DNA of 64,000 nucleotides. Source: Terriglobia bacterium. Its GTDB lineage: Bacteria > Acidobacteriota > Terriglobia > Terriglobales > Acidobacteriaceae. This document shows, piece by piece, positions 42,428 through 50,732 of this stretch (positions within the stretch are counted from its first letter, which is position 1; each line of letters begins with the position of its first letter). The notes beneath the pieces are model-generated. The model saw only the letters and a list, made by a program, of their open reading frames with translations, searched no databases and was not told where the DNA came from. The stretch is from NCBI GenBank assembly GCA_020072815.1, contig JAIQGE010000007.1, forward strand, positions 124,001 to 188,000. The letters are read 5' to 3'. A program made the position numbers and the translations under genes.

Positions 42428-43795
42428 CTACCAGGTTTTTCTCAGAGGATGGGCTTCCGTATTGAAGACCACTTTGTTCAAATCTACGGTTTCTCTCGGC
42501 GCATACAACAAATAAAGATACTTCAAAGTTTCGGCCAGGAAATAGCTTTCCATGCGGTCAGCTTTTTCGCGGGACTCCACGCTACGCAACGCGGCGTAGC
42601 CGGATTCTGATTTGCAATAGCGCACCAGGCTGCTGAGGAAAGTGGCGGCCATCTCCTGGTAGCGGTCTTCCTTGGTATAGAAATAAAGATAGTAGGCGGA
42701 CTCAATCACCTCGGGACGGAGCGGATATCCGGGCGAGACGATCTTCATGGTGGTGTAGTCCATCTCCTCCGGTTCAATGCCGAAGGTGGTCCACATCTTG
42801 TAAGCTGAGTCCTCCAGCTTGCGCGCGCGGTCAAGATCGCCGTCACGGGCCAGCACGGCGGGGAAGAAAGCGTCCAGCGCGCCAAAGTGCGTGGAGACTT
42901 TTTTCCCCGTGGTCATGTCCACCTGTGCGTACCACAGGCCGGTGCGCGTGTTGTCCGCCAGATGTTTGTTCACGGCGTCCACGCTGGACTTCCACATCTT
43001 CTCGCAATCTTTGTCGCCAAACAGCAGCCACGACTTGAGAAGATATTCGTAATAGGAATCAATGCCACCACTGATGTGGCTGGTGGTGTCCACCCAGGCC
43101 CCGGTCTCCACGTTGATGGTGGAACCCACCAGGCCAATCTTCGACCGGCGGCTGTAAAGCTCGGTCAGCGCGCGCTTGGCTTTGTCGTAAAAGGCGGGGT
43201 TCCCGGTCAGCTTGCTCAGCGTGCCGAACTCCAGCAGCAGCGTGCCGATCTCCGCCGGATTGCTCACTGCGCCGCTGGTCTTTCCCGTTTTGAGGTTCAC
43301 GTACATGTAAGGCATGCCGGTGGGCGAACTGAAGGCCGGCAGCAGTCGGTTGCCCAGGTCTTGCGCCAGTTCCAACAGCCGCTTGTCCCCGGTGAGCTGG
43401 TAGCTGCTCAACAGCCCGCCCAGCAGACGGATGGTCACTTCAAAGGTCTTGACGGAAATGTCCTGGTCGAAAGAGAGGTCCTTATCAATCAGCTCGCGGG
43501 CCTTGTCGGCTTCATCGTTAAGGCCCATCAGGACCATGGTGTCCAGGGCGTCCACCGGCGTCATGTAGAGCGAAACGCCGTACCAGTCATGCGAACTCTT
43601 GGTGAGCGGCATGAGCTCGTCATGCCCCCAGGCGTACTGCTTGTAAGCGTTCCAGGCTTGTAGAAATTCTGAGCGGACCTGTTTAGCCAGCGGACCGGGA
43701 TCGTTGGGGATCTGGATGGCCTGGGCAGAGCCAGGAAGCGGCGCTGCAACAGCCGTCAACACCAGCAAAAGAAGCGTGCGAAACGCACGGTGCAT
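42428..43795 (-). CDS. Glycoside hydrolase family 47 (alpha-1,2-mannosidase-like), exported
   Basis: A 455-residue exported enzyme. Signal peptide residues 1-25 end at GSAQA. GH47 landmarks are YAWGHDELMPLTK, VDALDTMVLMGL, FEVTIRLLGGLLS, SHISGGIDSYYEYL, YPLRPEVIESAYYLY, SYFLAETLKYLYLL and VFNTEAHPL, which include the catalytic acidic residues and the C-terminal TEAHP calcium site. GH47 enzymes are inverting, calcium-dependent alpha-1,2-mannosidases best known from eukaryotic N-glycan trimming; bacterial members are less common. It probably degrades mannose-rich glycans in the periplasm. It is a single gene with no sugar transporter nearby. Confidence 0.92.
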   Translation of the reverse strand: MHRAFRTLLLLVLTAVAAPLPGSAQAIQIPNDPGPLAKQVRSEFLQAWNAYKQYAWGHDELMPLTKSSHDWYGVSLYMTPVDALDTMVLMGLNDEADKARELIDKDLSFDQDISVKTFEVTIRLLGGLLSSYQLTGDKRLLELAQDLGNRLLPAFSSPTGMPYMYVNLKTGKTSGAVSNPAEIGTLLLEFGTLSKLTGNPAFYDKAKRALTELYSRRSKIGLVGSTINVETGAWVDTTSHISGGIDSYYEYLLKSWLLFGDKDCEKMWKSSVDAVNKHLADNTRTGLWYAQVDMTTGKKVSTHFGALDAFFPAVLARDGDLDRARKLEDSAYKMWTTFGIEPEEMDYTTMKIVSPGYPLRPEVIESAYYLYFYTKEDRYQEMAATFLSSLVRYCKSESGYAALRSVESREKADRMESYFLAETLKYLYLLYAPRETVDLNKVVFNTEAHPLRKTW

Positions 43796-43870
43796 GATTG
43801 ATTCGTCTCCACGGAAAGAGGTGCGTAATCGCTGACCATCATACCGCAGAGCAGAATCCAGTTGCCTTAG

Positions 43871-44365
43871 TCAGGCTGGAATCCCTGCACCGCCAGCCGC
43901 TTCCCATCTTTCAATCCGGGCGATATAGCAACCGGCTTCTGTATTCCTGACGTGGATGTATTTGGTTCCCGGCGTTTGCAGCAGGTCTTGCGTGGACGTT
44001 TCCAGACTGTGCGGTTCCGGTCTGGCCCGCGCGACAATATGCCGGTCCGGTCCATAAGCTTCCAACGTAAGAGGCAAGCTCCGCAGTTCAGCCGGCCATT
44101 CGGAGATTGCGTCGAACGCGCGGCAAGGTTCAGCGTGGATAAACACCGGCCCGGGAGAAGGATACTTGTCCAGCCCCGCGAAAGGGTTATACGTGAAAAG
44201 AATCCGTTGTTCGCCGGTCTGAAATTGCCGGAGGCAGCTGCGGCAAGGTCCGTAGCCTGTGGCGGGTTCCACGTGGGCGGGGTGCCCGTACTGCGGAGAT
44301 TTCAACGTTTCACGCACCGCATCGGCAATGGAATCTTCAATCGCAAAAATACGAAATCCTGTCAT
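43871..44365 (-). CDS. DUF1203 domain protein
   Basis: A 164-residue soluble protein. It starts MTGFRIFAIEDSIADAV and carries the DUF1203 features: GYGPCRSCLRQFQTGEQRILFTY, then GPVFIHAEPC, and a C-terminal YIHVRNTEAGCYIARIE, with paired Cys that may bind metal. The function is unknown. The ATG at 44365 follows AAGGAG; a longer frame to 44404 has no site. It is monocistronic, between GH47 and the DUF2911 gene. Confidence 0.82.
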   Translation of the reverse strand: MTGFRIFAIEDSIADAVRETLKSPQYGHPAHVEPATGYGPCRSCLRQFQTGEQRILFTYNPFAGLDKYPSPGPVFIHAEPCRAFDAISEWPAELRSLPLTLEAYGPDRHIVARARPEPHSLETSTQDLLQTPGTKYIHVRNTEAGCYIARIERWEAAGGAGIPA

Positions 44366-44483
44366 CTGTTCTAACTCCTTGTCGTCAGGCTTGGTCGAAA
44401 ACATTGCCCTGACAACAAGAGGTTAGGTGATGACAGGACTGCGGGACACTCCGTTCCTTGCGCCCAAAGTCGGGCACGTGAAC

Positions 44484-45551
44484 TTACTTGTTGATGTCCT
44501 CTTTCTTTTCCAGCCGCTTGACGATGCCGTCCAGCGGGGCCTTGATTTGCTCCGGGGCAACGTCCTTGGCGAGCTTCATTTCCTTTACCGCGCCGTCAAA
44601 ATCGCCCTTGGCCACCGCGATGCGGGAGGCTTCATTGTGGGCGGTCCAGTGGTTGGGGTTCTTCTTCATGTTTTCGTGGAACACGCTGAACGCTTCTTCC
44701 TGCTTGCCCTGCATCTGGAGCTGGCGTCCGTAATTGTGGAGCTGTTGCGCACTGGCCAGCGGGAGGGCCCGTTTGCGCGCCGCTTCAGCGTCCGTCTTGC
44801 GGTTGAGCGCGTCCAGAATGGACGCTTTGGTCATCAGGTTGTCAAAGCGCTCTTCCACGCCGATGGAGCGGTCAGAATATTTCAGGGCTTCTTCCAGGTT
44901 GTACTTTTCCGCCAGGAAGTAGTTGGCTGAATCGTCCCAGCCTTCAAATGTGTACTGGGCCAGTCCGCGAAGCTGTTGGTGCAGGCTCTCGGTAACAATC
45001 TCATGCGTATTCACGCCGATCTTGAACGGGACGGCCAGCCTCTCCCAGCGCAGAGTTACGGTGACGGCATCAGGCTTGGGATCATCAAAGTCGTAGGTCA
45101 CGGCTTCATGCATTTCCGATGGTTGCGGCTTTACCGTCACGCGTAGCGCATCTTCTTTCTGGTCGTAGCTGAAGCTGCCCCAGGCAGAGTTCATCTTGGA
45201 GAAGATCACGGTCCACTCATTCTCGCCGGGCAGCATGTGCAGGCCGTAAATCCCTTTGGCCAGAGGTTGGCCTTCCACAGTGACCGGGTCCGTGAATTCG
45301 ATGGTGGTGTTCTCATTGGCGCCGGCGCGCCAGACTTGGCCGTAGGGAACCAGGCCGCCCCAGACTTTGCGACCGTTGACCAGCGGGCGGTGGTAGTTGA
45401 TGGTGATGTTGGTAATGCCGATCCGCTGCATCACCGTGGCGTGCTGGCTGCCGCGGGGCACATCCACCACAGCCGATTGCGCGGCGGCGTCAGTCGCTTG
45501 AAAGAAGAAAGTTGCGGCCATCAACACGGCCGCCGATAAATATTTCCGCAT
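44484..45551 (-). CDS. DUF2911 protein with C-terminal TPR-like repeats, exported
   Basis: A 355-residue exported protein with a signal peptide ending near DAAAQ. The DUF2911 domain covers residues 30-180, with ITINYHRPLVNGRKVWGGLVPYG, WRAGANENTTIEF, GIYGLHMLPGENEWTVIF and VTVTLRWERL. The C-terminal about 150 residues are helical and TPR-like (EALKYSDRSIGVEERFDNL, LHNYGRQLQMQGKQEEAFSVF, NPNHWTAHNEASRIAVAKG). Its biochemical role is unknown; it is very common in Acidobacteriota and Bacteroidota. Confidence 0.88.
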   Translation of the reverse strand: MRKYLSAAVLMAATFFFQATDAAAQSAVVDVPRGSQHATVMQRIGITNITINYHRPLVNGRKVWGGLVPYGQVWRAGANENTTIEFTDPVTVEGQPLAKGIYGLHMLPGENEWTVIFSKMNSAWGSFSYDQKEDALRVTVKPQPSEMHEAVTYDFDDPKPDAVTVTLRWERLAVPFKIGVNTHEIVTESLHQQLRGLAQYTFEGWDDSANYFLAEKYNLEEALKYSDRSIGVEERFDNLMTKASILDALNRKTDAEAARKRALPLASAQQLHNYGRQLQMQGKQEEAFSVFHENMKKNPNHWTAHNEASRIAVAKGDFDGAVKEMKLAKDVAPEQIKAPLDGIVKRLEKKEDINK

Positions 45552-45706
45552 GATACACGTCTCCAGAACGTTGGGATTGATCTATGGGCCAAAGACTCAC
45601 GGCAGACGCAGGATTAGACGAGCCTCTCCGCCTGTCGTGAGCAGACACCGCTTCTACGCAGGGCAGGAGTAAGCGACCATCGGCGGCAGGCGTTCGTCCG
45701 CGCGCG

Positions 45707-46108
45707 CTATTTGTTGAGGGCCGCCAGGACCACGCCCATCAGTACAATCCCAATGGAGTCAAAGATGATTTGCTTGCAAACCAGAATTCCGGGCAACGGC
45801 TCCACCGCGTAATAGATCAGGAACTTGGCCACCACGGTGAGCGCCGCCATGGCCAGTCCGTAGCGCAGGCCCTGGGCCACGAAGGGCTTATCTTCTTTGC
45901 CGCGCTGATAGATCCAGGTGAAGGCCACCGCGAAAAAGAGCTGGCCTGTGAACATATACGGGAAGTATTTCGCCGAATCAGCTTCGGTCCGCATCACGTT
46001 GGGGATTTGGGCGTAATCAGAGTGGAGCAGCAGGGCGTGAACCACAAACCCCAGTGCCAGCACCATCACGTACATCACGATGAGGGAGATGATGAATCGT
46101 TTGTTCAC
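45707..46108 (-). CDS. Four-helix membrane protein of unknown function
   Basis: A 133-residue polytopic protein with four membrane segments: residues 5-27, about 50-68, 82-100 and 108-128. The N-terminus MNKRFIISLIVMYVMVLALG and the following VVHALLLHSDY resemble DUF1761-like small membrane proteins. No charged pore or catalytic residues stand out. It is followed on the same strand by the OsmC gene upstream at 46141, only 32 bp away, so the two may be cotranscribed. Confidence 0.68.
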   Translation of the reverse strand: MNKRFIISLIVMYVMVLALGFVVHALLLHSDYAQIPNVMRTEADSAKYFPYMFTGQLFFAVAFTWIYQRGKEDKPFVAQGLRYGLAMAALTVVAKFLIYYAVEPLPGILVCKQIIFDSIGIVLMGVVLAALNK

Positions 46109-46140
46109 AAGTTTCCTCCGGGAAGCGCGGTCGCGTGCTT

Positions 46141-46566
46141 CTAGCTTTCCAACTGCGCGTCCATGGTGATCTTGGCGTTAAACAGCTTGGATATCGGACA
46201 GCCTTCCTTGGCGTTCTTGGCGGCTTCGTCAAACTTGGCTTTGTCGGCGCCGGGGATCTTCACCTTCACTTGAAGATGCACGGTGGTGATGGCGAACCCG
46301 GAGTCCAGTTTCTCCAGAGTCACTGTGGAAATGGTGTCAATGGATTGCGCGGTCATGCCGGCGGCGCCGAGTTGGCCGGAGAGGGCCATGCTGAAGCATC
46401 CGGCGTGCGCCGCGGCGACGAGTTCTTCCGGATTCGTTCCCGGCTGCGTTTCAAAACGGGTGGCAAATGAATACGGCGTCTGTTTAAGGACCCCGCTGGG
46501 CGAAGTGAGTGTGCCTTTGCCGTCTTTCAGACCGCCGCTCCAGTGCGCGCTTGCATTGCGTTGCAT
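46141..46566 (-). CDS. OsmC-family organic hydroperoxide reductase
   Basis: A 141-residue cytosolic thiol peroxidase of the OsmC/Ohr fold. The two redox cysteines are C57 (AAHAGCFSMAL) and C123 (KEGCPISKLF), in the expected places. The Glu in NPEELVAAAHA also belongs to the active site. It reduces organic hydroperoxides and fits the osmotically inducible OsmC subgroup better than Ohr. The gene probably leads a two-gene unit with the membrane protein at 45707. Confidence 0.92.
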   Translation of the reverse strand: MQRNASAHWSGGLKDGKGTLTSPSGVLKQTPYSFATRFETQPGTNPEELVAAAHAGCFSMALSGQLGAAGMTAQSIDTISTVTLEKLDSGFAITTVHLQVKVKIPGADKAKFDEAAKNAKEGCPISKLFNAKITMDAQLES

Positions 46567-46675
46567 GAGTTTTTCTCCTGAAATAAAGTCAGGGAGATTG
46601 TAAACGGGAACTGAGCAGACGGGGAATAGCGCGGAACGATCCTGGGCTGGTCCCGCATGACGGCCGGCCTTTCGC

Positions 46676-47326
46676 TCAACCTTGAGCGATCTTGAATCGC
46701 AGCAATCGCCCGTCGAAATCCATCTTCACCTCGGCCAGCGACGCCACCAGCGCGTCAGCTTGCGCGAGGTCCTGTGCGGGATAGGTGGTTAGCAATGCGA
46801 CCGCTTTCATCCCTGCGGCGCGCGCCGCCTGGATTCCAGCGGGCGTGTCTTCAAAAACCAGGCAATCAGCCGGAGCCGCGCCCAGGAGCGCCGCGCCTTT
46901 GAGATAAGGTTCCGGTGAAGGCTTGCCCCGAACAACATCATCAGCGGTGATCAATCGGCCGGGCGCAGGCAGGCCGGCGTAGCCCAGCCGTGCCAAGGCC
47001 AAAGCCCGCGTGGCGGACGTGACAATCGCAAAGCGGTCCACGGGCAAAGCATGCAGCAGGGCGGCGGAGCCGGGCAAAGCCGTCACACCTTCTCTTTCAG
47101 CGATCTCCCGGCGTTCGACCGTCAGGTTTTCCCGCTCGGCATCCAGAAGCGGCGCGACCATGCGAATGGTCTCAATGCTGCGGCGTCCATGCGCGGTGGC
47201 GATGACCCGTTGAGAATCGAGCCCATGCTGTTGCGCCCAGCGCCCCCAGACGCGGGAGACGGCCGGCGTGGAATCCACCAGGACGCCGTCCAGATCAAAG
47301 AGGACTGCCAGGCAAGTAATGATCAC
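46676..47326 (-). CDS. HAD-IA phosphatase (YfbT/phosphoglycolate-phosphatase-like)
   Basis: A 216-residue cytosolic hydrolase. Motif I is VLFDLDGVLVDST with the Asp nucleophile, motif II is IVTSATRALA, Lys is in DVVRGKPSPEPYLKGA, and motif IV is CLVFEDTPAGIQAA. The cap insertion is the small helical type of sugar-phosphate phosphatases such as YfbT and 2-deoxyglucose-6-phosphatase. I use GTG at 47326, which gives the normal family length; the in-frame ATG at 47392 adds 22 residues before motif I. No clear ribosome binding site supports either. Confidence 0.85.
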   Translation of the reverse strand: MIITCLAVLFDLDGVLVDSTPAVSRVWGRWAQQHGLDSQRVIATAHGRRSIETIRMVAPLLDAERENLTVERREIAEREGVTALPGSAALLHALPVDRFAIVTSATRALALARLGYAGLPAPGRLITADDVVRGKPSPEPYLKGAALLGAAPADCLVFEDTPAGIQAARAAGMKAVALLTTYPAQDLAQADALVASLAEVKMDFDGRLLRFKIAQG

Positions 47327-47565
47327 TTTCCAGCATAACAGCAGGTCCTTTTCCGCCTTCTCAGCGGCCAACCTATGGCCCGAAACTTTCATCTCTGAAG
47401 GGTGTTGGTATCTGGTTTGGTTCCTTCTATCCGGGTGCTAACCGATGGCTGGACTTTCCCTTGCAGCGGGGAGGATAATCGCATTCAGATGGATCATAGA
47501 GACAGGTAAAGGTTGGGCCGGCACAACGTGCCGCCTGGCTAAGCCTTATTTGCTTGGAGACTACC

Positions 47566-48186
47566 TTGAAAAGACTATCGTTAGCAGTTGCGGCTTTTTG
47601 CATGGTTTTGTTTGCAGCCAGCGCGGTCCAGGCCCAACAGGTGGATCTGGCATTCGGTGTAGGCACGATTACCGGCCAGCCTGCATCGGACGGTGATCCG
47701 CCTACCGCTACCACCATCAACCATTTCCAACAGACGATCAGCGGCGGAGCCTATCCAACCCTAAGCGGGGATTTTCTCTTCCACAAGGGACTGGGCGTTG
47801 GCATGGCAGTTTCCTGGCGCAGCAGTCAGAACACTGACATCTTTCTGCAGCCCTATCGCCCGATTCTTTACGACTTCAACGCCGTCTATGCTCCGGAACT
47901 GGGGAAGAAAGTCCAGGCGGAGTTGCAGGGAGGCGTGGGACTGGAGAGTCTGCGATTCTACACGCCGTTCTTGACCTGCGGCACCTTCAGCGGCTGCACC
48001 AATTTTGTCAGCAGCAACCATTTCATGACCCACGTTGGCGGCGGCCTCAGGTTTTACGTGACCAACAGCATCTTCATCCGCCCTGAAGCCCATTTGTATT
48101 TTGTCAGGAACAACGTGGAATTCAGCGGCCCGCGCGTGCAGCGGTTCGCGGTTTCCATTGGCTACTCGTTGAAGAACAAGATGTAA
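47566..48186 (+). CDS. Outer-membrane beta-barrel protein
   Basis: A 206-residue exported protein with a signal peptide (MKRLSLAVAAFCMVLFAASA, ending VQAQ). The mature part alternates short amphipathic strands and ends in aromatic-rich strands (FAVSIGYSLKNKM), like OmpA/OmpW-type barrels. The start is a TTG at 47566, with GGAG at 47556-47559; another in-frame TTG lies at 47554. A strong terminator follows the stop. Confidence 0.75.
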   Translation: MKRLSLAVAAFCMVLFAASAVQAQQVDLAFGVGTITGQPASDGDPPTATTINHFQQTISGGAYPTLSGDFLFHKGLGVGMAVSWRSSQNTDIFLQPYRPILYDFNAVYAPELGKKVQAELQGGVGLESLRFYTPFLTCGTFSGCTNFVSSNHFMTHVGGGLRFYVTNSIFIRPEAHLYFVRNNVEFSGPRVQRFAVSIGYSLKNKM

Positions 48187-48215
48187 GATCGGCAGGTTCA
48201 GCAACGCACGTTGAG

Positions 48216-48248
48216 AAGCGGCCCGGCCACGAACCGGGCCGCTTTTTT
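48216..48248 (+). terminator. Rho-independent terminator after the beta-barrel gene
   Basis: GCGGCCCGG (48218-48226) pairs with CCGGGCCGC (48234-48242), flanked by AA and followed by TTTTTT. It lies 30 bp past the stop codon. Confidence 0.92.
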
Positions 48249-48276
48249 CATAGAACCGCGGTTTATAATCAAGAAC

Positions 48277-48528
48277 ATGGCCCGAGGTTGGGAGAGCAAA
48301 TCGGTTGAGTCCCAGATGGATAGCGCAAACGACAAGGCTGCCGGACCTGGCCGGGCGCGCAGCGACGAGGAAAAGAAAGTCCAGCACGAAATTGCCAGTC
48401 TGCAGCTTTCCCGCGCCTACGTGCTGCGTCAAATTGAATCCTCCACCAACGAGCGCTACACGCAATCCCTGCGGCAAGCCCTCAGTGAAATTGACGGGAA
48501 ACTGGCCAAGCTGAACAGCCATCGCTAA
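48277..48528 (+). CDS. Small conserved helical protein
   Basis: An 83-residue soluble protein starting MARGWESKSVESQM. The rest is a charged helix pair, EEKKVQHEIASLQLSRAYVL and LRQALSEIDGKLAKL, likely a coiled coil. Proteins opening MARGWESKSVE are recurrent in Acidobacteriota and have no known function. The ATG at 48277 comes 29 bp after the T-run of the preceding terminator, so its promoter must overlap that terminator or the message has a very short leader. Confidence 0.72.
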   Translation: MARGWESKSVESQMDSANDKAAGPGRARSDEEKKVQHEIASLQLSRAYVLRQIESSTNERYTQSLRQALSEIDGKLAKLNSHR

Positions 48529-48555
48529 CCCTGAAGTTGCGCACAATCATCCTGC

Positions 48556-49989
48556 ATGAGACCATGCAAGGCGATGCCGGCTCCAGAAGCGCACAACCTC
48601 ATCCTGCAAACCGACAGTTATAAGTTCACCCACTGGAAGCAGTATCCGCCGGGGACGGAGCGCGTTTATAGCTATCTGGAATCGCGCGGCGGCATGTTCG
48701 GCCAAGTTGTGTTCTTTGGCTTGCAGTATTACCTGCTGAAGTACCTTGCCGGCGCGGTCGTGCGCGAAGACGACGTGCATGAGGCCCAGAAGTTCGTGGA
48801 CCAGCATCTTGGTCCGGGCATGTTCAATGCCGAAGGCTGGATGCACATTGTCGGCGAACACCGCGGCAGACTGCCGGTGGAGATCAAAGCAATCGAAGAA
48901 GGCAGCATCGTGGACGTGCAAAACGTCCTGATGACCATTGAGAATACTGATCCCAAATGCTACTGGTTGCCCAATTACCTGGAGACGCTGCTGCTGAAAG
49001 TCTGGTATCCGATCACCGTGGCCACGCTTTCACGGGCGATCCGCAAAGTTTTCCTGACCGCGCTGGAGCGTACCGGCGATCCGGCGTTGATTGACTTCAA
49101 GCTGCATGACTTCGGCTATCGCGGTGCCTCCAGCGAAGAGACCGCGGGCATCGGCGCGGCGGCGCACCTGATCAACTTCAAGGGCACGGACACGGTGGCA
49201 GGCATCCGCGTGCTTCAACACTATTACCAGTCGAACGAAATGGAAGGCTTCAGCGTGCCGGCTGCGGAACATTCCACCATCACCGCTTGGGGACGCGAGA
49301 ATGAGGTGCTGGCGTACAACAACATGCTCACGCAGTTTCCCGCGGGCATTGTGGCGGTGGTCAGCGACTCCTACAACGTCTATGACGCTTGCGAGAAGCT
49401 GTGGGGCGACGTGCTCCATGACAAAGTGCTGGCGCGCGAAGGCACGCTGGTGGTGCGGCCAGACTCCGGCAATCCGCGCGAGACGGTGCTCAAGGTTCTG
49501 GAGATTCTGGGAGAGAAGTTCAGCTACCAGATCAACGCCAAAGGCTATCGCGTGCTGAACCCCAAAGTGCGCGTGATCCAGGGCGACGGCGTGAACTACT
49601 GGACCATCCAGGACACGCTGGTGGCCATGAGCCGCGCAGGCTGGGCGGCGGACAACATCACGTTCGGCATGGGCGGCGCACTGCTGCAACAACTCAACCG
49701 CGATACACAGAAGTTCGCCTTCAAGTGCTCCAACGTCACCGTGAACGGCCGGGACCGCGAAGTCTTCAAGGATCCGGTGGAGGGCCACGACAAAGTCTCC
49801 AAGCGCGGGCGCCTGGCGCTGCATTTCTTGAACGGCGAGTGGTCAACCCGCAGGTCCCGGCCAGGAGAAACGGATTGGGAAGACCGGTTGCGTCCGGTGT
49901 TCCGCGATGGCGAAGTTTTGTTCACGCAGTCAGTGGCGCAGATTCGCGAACGGGCAAACAATCATGAACAAGTAAGTTTGGCGACTTAG
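48556..49989 (+). CDS. nadV: Nicotinamide phosphoribosyltransferase (NAMPT/NadV)
   Basis: A 477-residue cytosolic enzyme making NMN from nicotinamide and PRPP. Landmarks are LILQTDSYKFTHWKQYPPGT, YLESRGG, FKLHDFGYRGASSEETAGIG, SVPAAEHSTITAWG, VSDSYNVYDA and LVVRPDSGNP, and the GMGGALLQQLNRDTQKFAFK block, all typical of NAMPT rather than of nicotinate phosphoribosyltransferase. It gives the cell a one-step route to recycle nicotinamide. ATG 48556 is used; ATG 48574 is an alternative, and neither has a strong binding site. Its stop overlaps that of the convergent coxG-like gene. Confidence 0.93.
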   Translation: MRPCKAMPAPEAHNLILQTDSYKFTHWKQYPPGTERVYSYLESRGGMFGQVVFFGLQYYLLKYLAGAVVREDDVHEAQKFVDQHLGPGMFNAEGWMHIVGEHRGRLPVEIKAIEEGSIVDVQNVLMTIENTDPKCYWLPNYLETLLLKVWYPITVATLSRAIRKVFLTALERTGDPALIDFKLHDFGYRGASSEETAGIGAAAHLINFKGTDTVAGIRVLQHYYQSNEMEGFSVPAAEHSTITAWGRENEVLAYNNMLTQFPAGIVAVVSDSYNVYDACEKLWGDVLHDKVLAREGTLVVRPDSGNPRETVLKVLEILGEKFSYQINAKGYRVLNPKVRVIQGDGVNYWTIQDTLVAMSRAGWAADNITFGMGGALLQQLNRDTQKFAFKCSNVTVNGRDREVFKDPVEGHDKVSKRGRLALHFLNGEWSTRRSRPGETDWEDRLRPVFRDGEVLFTQSVAQIRERANNHEQVSLAT

Positions 49990-50438
49990 GAAGCTTTCTG
50001 GCTGGCCTTGGCTTCGTTTTCAAGAGCCACGAAGAAGCGTTCCGCCATCATCTTGCCTGCGCCCTGGATCATGCGCTGGCCCACGCTGGCCAGCAATCCG
50101 CCTACGTGGACTTCTCCGGTGAAGTGGACGGAAGTTGCCCCGTCATCGTCAGTAAAGGTCAACTGGCCTGATCCTTTTACAAATCCCGGTTGGCCTTTGC
50201 CTTCCATGGCCAGGCCGTAATGCTCCGGGCGGCGCAAATCCTGCAGTGTGACGGTTGCTGTGAACTGGCCTTTGATCGGCCCGATTCCCACCGACAACTG
50301 GGCGTTGTATTGGTTCTCGCCGGTCTTTTCCATCTTCTCGCAGCCGGGAATGCACTTCTGCAAGAGAGTGGGGTTGGTGAGCAGATCAAAGATCCGCTCA
50401 CGCGAGGCGTTGATTTTGTGGGTGCCGTCGATGGTCAT
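49986..50438 (-). CDS. coxG: CoxG-type (SRPBCC) carbon-monoxide-dehydrogenase accessory protein
   Basis: A 150-residue SRPBCC-fold protein. It starts MTIDGTHKINASRERIFDLL, then TLLQKCIPGCEKMEKTGENQ and YGLAMEGKGQPGFVKG, and ends in a conserved helix (LASVGQRMIQGAGKMMAERFF). CoxG proteins are membrane-recruiting or assembly factors of molybdenum CO dehydrogenases; in mycobacteria CoxG carries menaquinone. It is the last gene of the operon at 49986-54449. Its stop codon overlaps the stop of the convergent NAMPT gene. Confidence 0.9.
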   Translation of the reverse strand: MTIDGTHKINASRERIFDLLTNPTLLQKCIPGCEKMEKTGENQYNAQLSVGIGPIKGQFTATVTLQDLRRPEHYGLAMEGKGQPGFVKGSGQLTFTDDDGATSVHFTGEVHVGGLLASVGQRMIQGAGKMMAERFFVALENEAKASQKAS

Positions 50439-50498
50439 ACGAAATCGGGTAATTGAGTAATTTCGTAATCGGGTAATTTGGATTTCACGATTACTTGT

Positions 50499-50687
50499 CT
50501 ATTTCACCGGGCCACGCGCGCCTATTTCCAGAGTTGCGGGGCCTTGCCGCGCTGGGGCATGCGGCTCCTGCTGTTTGCGCAGCAGATCCCGAATGTGCCC
50601 GAGCCGGATGCAAATAGGGAACAGCATCATCAGTGCCAGGAACGCCACAAAGCCAAATATTGCCCAAATGAGCTCCGATTCAGTCAT
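50499..50687 (-). CDS. Small single-span membrane protein inside the cox operon
   Basis: A 62-residue protein with one membrane helix (residues 6-27, LIWAIFGFVAFLALMMLFPIC) and a basic, soluble C-terminus. GGGGAG precedes the ATG. It lies between coxM and coxG with small gaps on the same strand, so it is very likely part of the operon. It has no recognised family; a role in anchoring the enzyme to the membrane or to the quinone pool is possible. Confidence 0.6.
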   Translation of the reverse strand: MTESELIWAIFGFVAFLALMMLFPICIRLGHIRDLLRKQQEPHAPARQGPATLEIGARGPVK

Positions 50688-50732
50688 GAACGACTCCCCC
50701 TCACTGAACGTACCGGCGTCGGCAAAATCGGT

